Below, piece by piece: positions 57,985 through 64,000 of a DNA stretch of 64,000 bases. Position 1 is the stretch's first letter. Each line of letters begins with the position of its first letter. Origin of the DNA: JBMOJK01 sp049315825 (lineage in GTDB: Bacteria; Patescibacteriota; Gracilibacteria; BD1-5; UBA2023). Both the position numbers and the translations under genes were made by a program. Where the stretch lies: NCBI GenBank assembly GCA_049315825.1, contig JBMOJK010000001.1, positions 62,001-126,000 on the forward strand, given 5' to 3'. The notes below the pieces were generated by a model. That model did not search any database. It was given only the letters and a program-made list of their open reading frames with translations, and was not told where the DNA came from.

Positions 57985-58043
57985 AGAAATGAATCGAAGA
58001 AATTAACGTTTCGTAACAAGGTCGCAGAGCGACATTTGCTCTC

Positions 58044-58070
58044 AGTATAGGGAAAACAAGGGAAAGTAAA
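58044..58070 (-). promoter_or_regulatory. Possible secY promoter
   Basis: Minus strand TTTACT (58065-58070), 15 bases, TATACT (58044-58049), about 60 bases before the ATG. A GAGC...GCTC hairpin lies in the leader. Confidence 0.4.
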
Positions 58071-58072
58071 TC

Positions 58073-58103
58073 GAAAAAAAAACCTCTTTCGAGGAAATTT
58101 TTT
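58073..58103 (-). terminator. Terminator between rplO and secY
   Basis: Minus strand AAATTTCCTC-GAAA-GAGGTTTTTTTTT, starting at the rplO stop. Confidence 0.7.
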
Positions 58104-58557
58104 AGACGAGTTCAACCGTTCCTCCGGCTTTCTCTATCTTTGCCTTCGCTTCAGCTGAGATCTTGTTTGCCTTTACAGAGATTGCAACATCGATAGTTCC
58201 GTTTCCGAGAACCTTGAGTGCAAGCCCTGTCTTTCGAAGAAGTCCCTTCTGGTGAAGTACAATTGCGTCGATAGCAGTAACTCCTCCCTGAGCGAGAGTA
58301 GCAAGTGAATCGATGTTTACAATTGCAAATTCTGCAGGATTGTAAGCCGTGAAACCTCGCTTCTTAGGAAGTCGGCGGAACAAAGGAGTCTGTCCTCCTT
58401 CGAATGCTGGGTTGAATTTTCCAAGACCGGTTCGAGAACCCTGTCCCTTCACACCTCGACCACAGTATGTTCCACTACCTGAAGCATTTCCTCGTCCTAC
58501 ACGCTTTGGAGCTTTCTTTGATCCAGGGTGTGCAGAGAGATTCGACTGATTAAACAT
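58102..58557 (-). CDS. rplO: 50S ribosomal protein L15
   Basis: 151 residues. SKKAPKRVGRGNASGSGTYC, then GQGSRTGLGKFNPAFEGGQT and PLFRRLPKKRGF, is the L15 signature. Directly follows rpsE; the usual rpmD (L30) between them is absent. Confidence 0.96.
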   Translation of the reverse strand: MFNQSNLSAHPGSKKAPKRVGRGNASGSGTYCGRGVKGQGSRTGLGKFNPAFEGGQTPLFRRLPKKRGFTAYNPAEFAIVNIDSLATLAQGGVTAIDAIVLHQKGLLRKTGLALKVLGNGTIDVAISVKANKISAEAKAKIEKAGGTVELV

Positions 58558-58568
58558 GATGGATGAAA

Positions 58569-59189
58569 TTATGCGCTTTTCTTCTTAGCTGGAGCCTTAG
58601 CCTTTGGAGCTGGGGCTGTTGCTGTTTCAGAAGTGTCCTTTGCAGGAGTTGCTTCTGCCTTAGCCTTTGAGAGGAAAGGATTGCTTGCTGCATTCTTGAT
58701 CATAGAAAGAGCCTTGAGTGTTGCGCGAATGCTTGTGAGTGAGTTACCTCCACCCTGACGCTTCGCGATAACATCCTTGAGACCAGATACGAACATAAGC
58801 TTTCGGATTGCTCCTCCGGCGATAATACCCGTACCTTCGTGTGCTGGATGAAGGAACACTGAGGTTGCCTTGTAGTTAGCTACCACATCGTGAGGAAGTG
58901 TGTTTCCTGCAATAGGGAATGTAACGAGATTCTTCTTAGCATCTCGGAACGCCTTTTCGATAGCAACTACCACTTCACCAGCCTTACCAGTACCAAGACC
59001 AACAGTACCCTTTTCGTTACCAATAACGACAGCGGCACGGAATCGGAGCTGGCGACCACCGGCAGTAACACGAGTTACGCGAGCAATTTCAAGGAGTTCT
59101 TCCTTGTATTCCTTTTGTACTTCTTTGAACTGACCACCCTTTCGGCCTCCGGCATCTCGTCGGGGATTATTTCGAACTTCTTGAGACAT
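58569..59189 (-). CDS. rpsE: 30S ribosomal protein S5
   Basis: 206 residues. EELLEIARVTRVTAGGRQLR (double-stranded-RNA-binding start), GKAGEVVVAIEKAFRDAKKN, HEGTGIIAGGAIRKLMFVSG. A C-terminal Ala/Pro/Lys-rich extension of about 40 residues (KAKAEATPAKDTSETATAPA) goes beyond the usual S5 and is probably disordered. Confidence 0.97.
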   Translation of the reverse strand: MSQEVRNNPRRDAGGRKGGQFKEVQKEYKEELLEIARVTRVTAGGRQLRFRAAVVIGNEKGTVGLGTGKAGEVVVAIEKAFRDAKKNLVTFPIAGNTLPHDVVANYKATSVFLHPAHEGTGIIAGGAIRKLMFVSGLKDVIAKRQGGGNSLTSIRATLKALSMIKNAASNPFLSKAKAEATPAKDTSETATAPAPKAKAPAKKKSA

Positions 59190-59206
59190 GTATGAGAAAG
59201 AAAGAA

Positions 59207-59548
59207 CTAAAAGGTGAGACCAGCTTCACGAGCAGCATCTGCGAGAGCCTTAACGCGACCTGCGTAGAGGAAACCTCCTCGATCGAATACTACAGATGTA
59301 ATACCAAGAGCGAGGGCAGCTTTACCAAGCTCAGCACCTACGGTTTTCGCAAGTTCGATCTTAGTTCCCTTTGATGCCTTCATATCTGATGAAGCGCAGA
59401 GAGTTTTTCCAGCTACGTCATCAATGAGTTGCGCGTAGATAGAAGTGTTGCTGCGGTACACCGAAAGACGTGGACGCTCAGCTGTACCAGTGATACGAGC
59501 GCGGATGCGTGTATGTCGACGCTGACGTTTGTAAACCTTTTCAAGCAT
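59207..59548 (-). CDS. rplR: 50S ribosomal protein L18
   Basis: 113 residues. RHTRIRARITGTAERPRLSV, YRSNTSIYAQLIDD and FDRGGFLYAGRVKALADAAR are typical; binds 5S rRNA. Confidence 0.96.
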   Translation of the reverse strand: MLEKVYKRQRRHTRIRARITGTAERPRLSVYRSNTSIYAQLIDDVAGKTLCASSDMKASKGTKIELAKTVGAELGKAALALGITSVVFDRGGFLYAGRVKALADAAREAGLTF

Positions 59549-59578
59549 AATAAGACGGTATAAAGACGATGTTGGCTA

Positions 59579-60133
59579 TTATTTTTTTGCGGCAGTTTTT
59601 CCGGCTTTTCGGCGAACATATTCACCAACGTATCGGATACCCTTCCCCTTGTATGGTTCAGGTGGCTTGATTTCGCGAACGAGAGCTGCGAAGTATCCAA
59701 CCTGCTGCTTATCGATACCTGAGAGATGAATAACATTCTTCTCTTTTGGATCATTTTCGATAGTAACACCCTTTGGAGCATCCATCACTACCTTGTGAGA
59801 GAAACCTACAGAAAGTGTAAGCTTTTGCGGTCCATTGACTTCAAACTTGTAACCTACTCCCTGGATTTCGAGTGACTTCTTGTAGCCTTCACTTACACCG
59901 ATTACCATATTGGCAACGAGTGCTCGTGTAAGACCCCAAAATGCACGGTCCTGAGAATTTTCTTCGTTTGCAACCACAACGTGGAGCTCCTGTCCTTCGA
60001 GCTTCACTGATACGGTCTCCTGAAGAGTGAGAGAGAGTTCTCCCTTAGCACCCTTTACTGTGATCTTCTTCCCATCAACTGTAGCAGTTACTCCGGCAGG
60101 GAGCACGACAGGAAGCTTTCAGATTCGAGACAT
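59579..60133 (-). CDS. rplF: 50S ribosomal protein L6
   Basis: 184 residues. Starts MSRI-G-KLPVVLPAGVTATV, with the near-invariant Gly of MSRIGKxPI encoded by TGA (60119-60121), so a standard-code caller would cut the first nine residues. Later ARALVANMVIGVSEGYKKSL and EPYKGKGIRYVGEYVRRKAG. Confidence 0.97.
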
Positions 60134-60154
60134 GATAAATAAAAATGAGTAATA

Positions 60155-60541
60155 CTAGTAGATTTCGCAAAGAAGTTCTCCACCTACGCCGAGAGCGTGA
60201 GCTTCGTACCCTGTAACCACACCCTTAGGTGTAGAGAGTACGTATACTCCGAGTCCGTTTCGGGACTTCTTGATGTCAGAAGACTTTACGTAGATACGTT
60301 GTCCTGGGCTAGAAATTCGGCGGAAAGAAGGAACATACTTAGTAGCACGAACATCATTAAGTTCAGCAACAAGTGTTCGTCCGTCTTCGCTTTTTTCGTA
60401 AGAAACAATGTAGCCATTCTTCTTCATAACTCGAAGAAGCTCCGATTTAATAGCCGAGTAAGGGATTTCTACGCGAGCGAGGCGAGAAAGATATCCGTTT
60501 CGGACGCGAGTGAGGAGGTCTGCGATTGGATCGATGATCAT
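60155..60541 (-). CDS. rpsH: 30S ribosomal protein S8
   Basis: 128 residues. IIDPIADLLTRVRNGYLSRL at the start, RISSPGQRIYV, and GLGVYVLSTPKGVVTGYEA at the end. Confidence 0.96.
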   Translation of the reverse strand: MIIDPIADLLTRVRNGYLSRLARVEIPYSAIKSELLRVMKKNGYIVSYEKSEDGRTLVAELNDVRATKYVPSFRRISSPGQRIYVKSSDIKKSRNGLGVYVLSTPKGVVTGYEAHALGVGGELLCEIY

Positions 60542-60570
60542 AATTGAGAATTCAGAGTTGAAATTGATGA

Positions 60571-60795
60571 CTACCAGCTGGACTTGCGTACGCCCATGAG
60601 CTCACCTGAGTTAGCTCGTTCTCGGACACAGATACGGCACATATCGAATTTACCGATATAACCGTTTGCGCGTCCACAAACGCTGCAGCGATGATAGAGT
60701 CGTGTAGAGAATTCTACCTTCTTACCTGCTGCGCGAGCGATTTCAGCTTTTTTCTGGGCTTCTGCGCATTTATTGACAAGTGCTGTTCGTGCCAT
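60571..60795 (-). CDS. rpsN: 30S ribosomal protein S14, zinc-binding type
   Basis: 74 residues. Two CxxC knuckles (HRCSVCGRANGY and FDMCRICVRE) and the C-terminus GELMGVRKSSW. The frame extends upstream but MARTALVNKCAEAQKK is the real start, one base after the rplE stop. Confidence 0.96.
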   Translation of the reverse strand: MARTALVNKCAEAQKKAEIARAAGKKVEFSTRLYHRCSVCGRANGYIGKFDMCRICVRERANSGELMGVRKSSW

Positions 60796-60796
60796 A

Positions 60797-61336
60797 TTAA
60801 CGAATGAAAGGGAAATGAAGTGCATCGAGGAACGCCTTAGAGTGGTCCTTCGAAAGTGATTTGAACTTAACAGTAATCTGAAGTCCGTGTGGCTTAACCA
60901 CATCAGTCTGTGGAACTTCTGGGAAAATTGTATGTTCCTTGATACCGAAGTTAAAGTTTCCAGCGTCGTCGAATGACTTAGCAGAAATACCTCGGAAGTC
61001 ACGTACACGTGGAAGTGTAATGGCAATAAGCTTTTCGAGGAATGCATACATGCGCTCACCACGAAGTGTTACGGTCATACCAACTGGCATACCTTCACGA
61101 AGCTTGAAGTTTGAGATAGATTTTCGGGCGTTCGCAACCTTAGGAAGCTGACCAGCAATAAGTGCAAAGTCGCTCTTAAGACTTGAGTAGTCCTTGTTAC
61201 CGCTCGCAACGTATGTACCAATACCCATATTGAGAACGATTTTCTCAATGCGAGGAACTTCCATTACGTTCTTGATGCCCAAAGACTTCTGGAGTTCTGG
61301 ACGAACGGTGTTATTAATATGCTCTTGAAATGACAT
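60797..61336 (-). CDS. rplE: 50S ribosomal protein L5
   Basis: 179 residues. VPRIEKIVLNMGIGTYVASG, GMPVGMTVTLRGERMYAFLE, DFRGISAKSFDDAGNFNFGI and EHTIFPEV. Binds 5S rRNA. Confidence 0.97.
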   Translation of the reverse strand: MSFQEHINNTVRPELQKSLGIKNVMEVPRIEKIVLNMGIGTYVASGNKDYSSLKSDFALIAGQLPKVANARKSISNFKLREGMPVGMTVTLRGERMYAFLEKLIAITLPRVRDFRGISAKSFDDAGNFNFGIKEHTIFPEVPQTDVVKPHGLQITVKFKSLSKDHSKAFLDALHFPFIR

Positions 61337-61352
61337 AGATTGGGTATTTTAC

Positions 61353-61658
61353 TTAGGCGAGACTCTTTCCAGACTTCTTCGCAATGCGGATTTTCTTGTT
61401 TCCTTCAATCTTGAATCCAATACGAGTTACCATTTTAGTTTCAGGATCGATAGCAGAAACATTAGAAACGTGGATTGGTTTTTCCATTTCAACAATCTGA
61501 CCTGGAGTCGTTCCTTGTTTCTTGATGTGCTTCTTTACGATGTTAACACCTTCAACGAGAACGCGCTCTGATTTCTTGTCGACAGAAAGGACCTTTCCTT
61601 CCTTGCCTTTGTTCTTTCAGGCGATTACTCGTACGATGTCTCAGCTGTGAATTTTCAT
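61353..61658 (-). CDS. rplX: 50S ribosomal protein L24
   Basis: 101 residues with two TGA codons: MKIHS-G-DIVRVIA-G-KNKGKEGKVLSV. Both are conserved L24 glycines (the KOW motif). Without code 25 the gene has no normal start and would be missed. Ends KKSGKSLA-TAA. Confidence 0.95.
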
Positions 61659-61674
61659 AGGTAGGTACTATCTT

Positions 61675-62043
61675 TTAGATAACTTCTGCTGCAAGAGACA
61701 AAATCTTCTGGTATCCCTTGCTCTTAAGTTCACGGAAAACTGGACCGAATACACGAGTACCTTTTGGTTCTCCGTCTTCATTGATGATAACGCAAGCATT
61801 GTCATCAGATCGAACGTATGTACCGTCTTCTCGGCGAATTTCTGCAGCAACGCGGACGATAACTGCCTTTTGAACGGATTTCTTTTTAATTGTTCCCTGT
61901 GGGAGTGCTTCCTTGATAGAAACAACGATCACATCACCAACGGATGCATATCGACGCTTTGATCCTCCAAGGACCTTAATACAAAGGGCTTCTTTAGCAC
62001 CAGTGTTATCTACGACGCGAAGTCGGCTTTCTGCCTGAATCAT
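61675..62043 (-). CDS. rplN: 50S ribosomal protein L14
   Basis: 122 residues. MIQAESRLRVVDNTGAKEAL, VGDVIVVSIKEALPQG, RRYASVG and ARVFGPV-type GTRVFGPVFREL. Confidence 0.97.
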   Translation of the reverse strand: MIQAESRLRVVDNTGAKEALCIKVLGGSKRRYASVGDVIVVSIKEALPQGTIKKKSVQKAVIVRVAAEIRREDGTYVRSDDNACVIINEDGEPKGTRVFGPVFRELKSKGYQKILSLAAEVI

Positions 62044-62057
62044 GATCTAATAGTAGT

Positions 62058-62276
62058 TTATGCTAGAGTCCAACGCTTCATCTTGGAGAGCGGGCGACAT
62101 TCCGTAATCGTTACTACATCACCGAGCTGAGAAGCATTGTTCTCATCGTGTGCGTAGAACTTAGAAGTGACCTTGTAACGCTTCTTGTACTTTGGATGTG
62201 TTTTGTATGTGTCAACAGAGACAACGATGGTCTTATCCATCTTGATACTTGTGACTACACCTGTTTTCGTTCTCAT
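62058..62276 (-). CDS. rpsQ: 30S ribosomal protein S17
   Basis: 72 residues. GVVTSIKMDKTIVVSVDTYK, HPKYKKRYKVTSKFYAHDE and GDVVTITECRPLSKMKRWTL. Confidence 0.96.
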   Translation of the reverse strand: MRTKTGVVTSIKMDKTIVVSVDTYKTHPKYKKRYKVTSKFYAHDENNASQLGDVVTITECRPLSKMKRWTLA

Positions 62277-62285
62277 GGACGTGAA

Positions 62286-62483
62286 TTAAATAGTGTGAGC
62301 TCTCATTTCTGTCTTGCTTCGAGCAATATCCTTGCGAAGCTGCTTGAGCTTGTGAGTCTCCTTGAGCTCTCCAAACTGTTGTTTCATAGAGAGAGTGTAG
62401 AGTTCACTTTCGAGCTTCACGAGTGTTGAGGTAATTCCCTCGAGACCGGCAGAGGCCGTGTCGATTTTCTCTTTCTTTGCCAT
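62286..62483 (-). CDS. rpmC: 50S ribosomal protein L29
   Basis: 65 residues of two helices: LVKLESELYTLSMKQQFGEL and THKLKQLRKDIARSKTEMRA match L29. The N-terminal 15 residues are longer than usual. Confidence 0.9.
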   Translation of the reverse strand: MAKKEKIDTASAGLEGITSTLVKLESELYTLSMKQQFGELKETHKLKQLRKDIARSKTEMRAHTI

Positions 62484-62484
62484 A

Positions 62485-62895
62485 CTAGATTTCAGTCGTA
62501 AGGAATTTAGTCTTCACTGGAAGCTTGTACGCAGCAAGCTTGAGTGCTTCTTCTGCCATATTGACAGGAATACCGGTGATTTCGAAGAGAATTCGACCCG
62601 GACGAACTGGAGCTCGGTACATTTCAAGCCCTCCCTTTCCTCCTCCCATTGGAACCTCAAGAGGTTTCTTTGTGAAGGCTTTATCTGGGAAAACTCGTGT
62701 CCAGAGACGTCCACCCTTTTTAAGGTAGCGGACGATCGTTCGGCGAGCTGCTTCGAGTTGACGAGAGGTGATATACCCTGATTCCGTCGTCTTGAGCGCA
62801 AAATCTCCGAAAGCGATATTCGATCCGCGAATCGCGAGTCCTCTAATGACTCCACGTTGCGTCTTACGATATTTCGTTTTCTTCGGCTGTAACAT
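62485..62895 (-). CDS. rplP: 50S ribosomal protein L16
   Basis: 136 residues. MLQPKKTKYRKTQRGVIRGL, TSRQLEAARRTIVRYLKKGG, PMGGGKGGLEMYRAPVRPGR. One base before the rpmC start. Confidence 0.97.
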   Translation of the reverse strand: MLQPKKTKYRKTQRGVIRGLAIRGSNIAFGDFALKTTESGYITSRQLEAARRTIVRYLKKGGRLWTRVFPDKAFTKKPLEVPMGGGKGGLEMYRAPVRPGRILFEITGIPVNMAEEALKLAAYKLPVKTKFLTTEI

Positions 62896-62939
62896 GTGTT
62901 CGCAAAATTATATTGGTAATATCTCGAAGTCAATTTTAC

Positions 62940-63572
62940 TTACTTCTTGAATACGTCACCCTTGTAGATCCATACCTTGAGTCCGAGTGTTCCAGTAGTG
63001 GTTTCAGCTCGTTCAGTAGTGTAGTCAATATCCGATCGAATTGTAAGTGATGGGATACTTCCTTCCTTGTATGTTTCGCGGCGAGCAATTTCTGCACCGT
63101 TTACACGACCAGAAATGATGATCTTGATACCAAGTCCACCCTTTTCCATTGTGCGGGCAATTGCGTTCTTGATAACACGACGGTATGGAAGTTTCTTTTC
63201 AAGCTGTCGAGCAATAGAGTCACCAACGAGGGCTGCAGAGAGCTCTGGTTTCTTGACTTCCTTTACTTCGATCTGGAATGTCTTTCCGAACTTGTTTGTA
63301 AGCTCAGTCTTGAGCTTAGCAACGTTTTCGTCATCTTTCCCGAGAACGATGGCTATCTTGGACGTGTAAATCGTTACCGTGATAGTCTGATTCGCGTGAG
63401 AGAGGAAGACGTTTGCGATCGGATGACCTTTGAGAAACTTCGTAACGAAGAGTCGCACCTGCATATCAAGAGATACGTTGGCTGCATACTCCTTTCGAGA
63501 GTAGAAACCAGTGGTTCTCCAAGATTTGATATATCCGATTCGGAATGCGAGAGGACTAACTTTGTGACCCAT
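62940..63572 (-). CDS. rpsC: 30S ribosomal protein S3
   Basis: 210 residues. MGHKVSPLAFRIGYIKSWRT, KH domain with IVLGKDDENVAKLKTEL, GGLGIKIIISGRVNGAEIAR, and a C-terminus with GTLGLKVWIYKGDVF. The KH motif GKxG is changed to GKDD. Confidence 0.97.
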   Translation of the reverse strand: MGHKVSPLAFRIGYIKSWRTTGFYSRKEYAANVSLDMQVRLFVTKFLKGHPIANVFLSHANQTITVTIYTSKIAIVLGKDDENVAKLKTELTNKFGKTFQIEVKEVKKPELSAALVGDSIARQLEKKLPYRRVIKNAIARTMEKGGLGIKIIISGRVNGAEIARRETYKEGSIPSLTIRSDIDYTTERAETTTGTLGLKVWIYKGDVFKK

Positions 63573-63587
63573 GGGAAGGAAAAATAA

Positions 63588-63914
63588 TTATCGTGAAGAC
63601 AGTTCGAGAGAAATATTAGAAGTTCTCTTGAGAATAGGGTGCGAGCGACCACGAGAGATCGGGTTTCCGCGCTTGTAGACAATTCCCTTGTTGATAACAA
63701 CAGTAGAGACTACAAGAGTACCTTGAGTCTGAGCGTCGTTATGCTGAGCATTGGCAACAGCACTTGCGAGAGTCTTATAAAGAATCCCGGCTGGCTTGTT
63801 TGGCATATACTTGAGAATATCAAGTGCCTTCTGAGCATCCATTCCGCGGATGATCTTCGCAACAACCTGAGCCTTCTTTGGAGATATGCGTACGTTTCGA
63901 GTAAGAGCTTTCAT
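63588..63914 (-). CDS. rplV: 50S ribosomal protein L22
   Basis: 108 residues. MKALTRNVRISPKKAQVVAK, ILKYMPNKPAGILYKTLASA, and the exit-tunnel hairpin region NPISRGRSHPILKRTSNISL. Confidence 0.95.
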   Translation of the reverse strand: MKALTRNVRISPKKAQVVAKIIRGMDAQKALDILKYMPNKPAGILYKTLASAVANAQHNDAQTQGTLVVSTVVINKGIVYKRGNPISRGRSHPILKRTSNISLELSSR

Positions 63915-63923
63915 GGGTGGGAA

Positions 63924-64000
63924 TTACTTATTTCCTGAGTGAGAGATGAATCGTCGAGTGAATGAGAATTCACCGAGCTTGTGACCAACCATGTCTTCTG
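63924..64000 (-). CDS. rpsS: 30S ribosomal protein S19 (C-terminus only)
   Basis: Only the last 25 or so residues are in the window: EDMVGHKLGEFSFTRRFISH, then SGNK-TAA, matching the S19 end (xxMVGHKLGEFxxTRxFxxH). The rest lies beyond the edge. Its place ahead of rplV-rpsC is the standard S10/spc order. Confidence 0.9.
   Translation of the reverse strand, partial: EDMVGHKLGEFSFTRRFISHSGNK

Noticed and set aside
1..64000. CRISPR array, insertion sequence, integrase or prophage
   Set aside because: No regularly spaced short repeats with unique spacers, and no transposase, integrase or capsid-like proteins were found in any frame, also when reading TGA as Gly.

Overview
The window is a chromosomal segment from a bacterium that reads TGA as glycine (genetic code 25), so it belongs to the Gracilibacteria (BD1-5/GN02) or Absconditabacteria (SR1) branch of the Candidate Phyla Radiation. 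The evidence is internal. UvrB, RecA, ribosomal proteins L6 and L24, RNase HII, MurI, MurD, HemW, a DnaQ-like nuclease, PilC and a PhoB-type regulator are each interrupted by in-frame TGA at positions where the family has a conserved glycine, and all end at TAA or TAG. The only release factor seen is RF1, which reads TAA/TAG. All gene spans below assume TGA = Gly, which merges many apparent fragments into full-length genes. The spc-type ribosomal operon lacks rpmD (L30), as in other CPR genomes.

Layout. 1-11.6 kb: lysS (cut by the window edge), an HD hydrolase, a secreted M23 peptidase, a DUF7000-like gene, uvrB, an hsp20-orf-orf-rsmA operon, pilC and prfA. 11.7-15.2 kb: an accessory pocket with tRNA-Leu, a very TGA-rich secreted vanadium-haloperoxidase-like gene, tRNA-Ser followed by repeated copies of its own 3' end, and a structured RNA with its own promoter and terminator. 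15.2-19.5 kb: a 1,422-residue protein of unknown function. 19.5-26 kb: DUF167, a glycosyltransferase, a flavin oxidoreductase, recA, a zinc-ribbon protein, dnaJ, a nucleotidyltransferase and a membrane protein. 26.3-33.2 kb: two giant unknown proteins (970 and 1,280 residues), the larger with a peptidoglycan-binding-like motif. 33-39.4 kb: an RlmD-type methyltransferase, anchored or secreted proteins, rnhB and a two-component system.

39.4-50.3 kb: groES-groEL behind a degenerate CIRCE-like operator, secD with an inserted parvulin-like segment, a HAD-murI operon, a 599-residue unknown, and murD - sigma-like fragment - murC - nudix. 50.3-56.6 kb: a lytic-transglycosylase-like protein, hemW directly abutting tRNA-Thr (which also has a duplicated 3' end), adk, rnpB, a lipoprotein, a DnaQ-like exonuclease and a duplicated structured repeat downstream of secY. 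56.6-64 kb: secY and the ribosomal protein operon from rplO back to rpsS (cut by the window edge).

The conserved genes cover translation, protein folding and export, cell-wall synthesis and turnover, and DNA repair. The least familiar material is the group of giant TGA-rich proteins, the haloperoxidase between two tRNA genes, and the repeat elements built from tRNA 3' ends at two separate loci.
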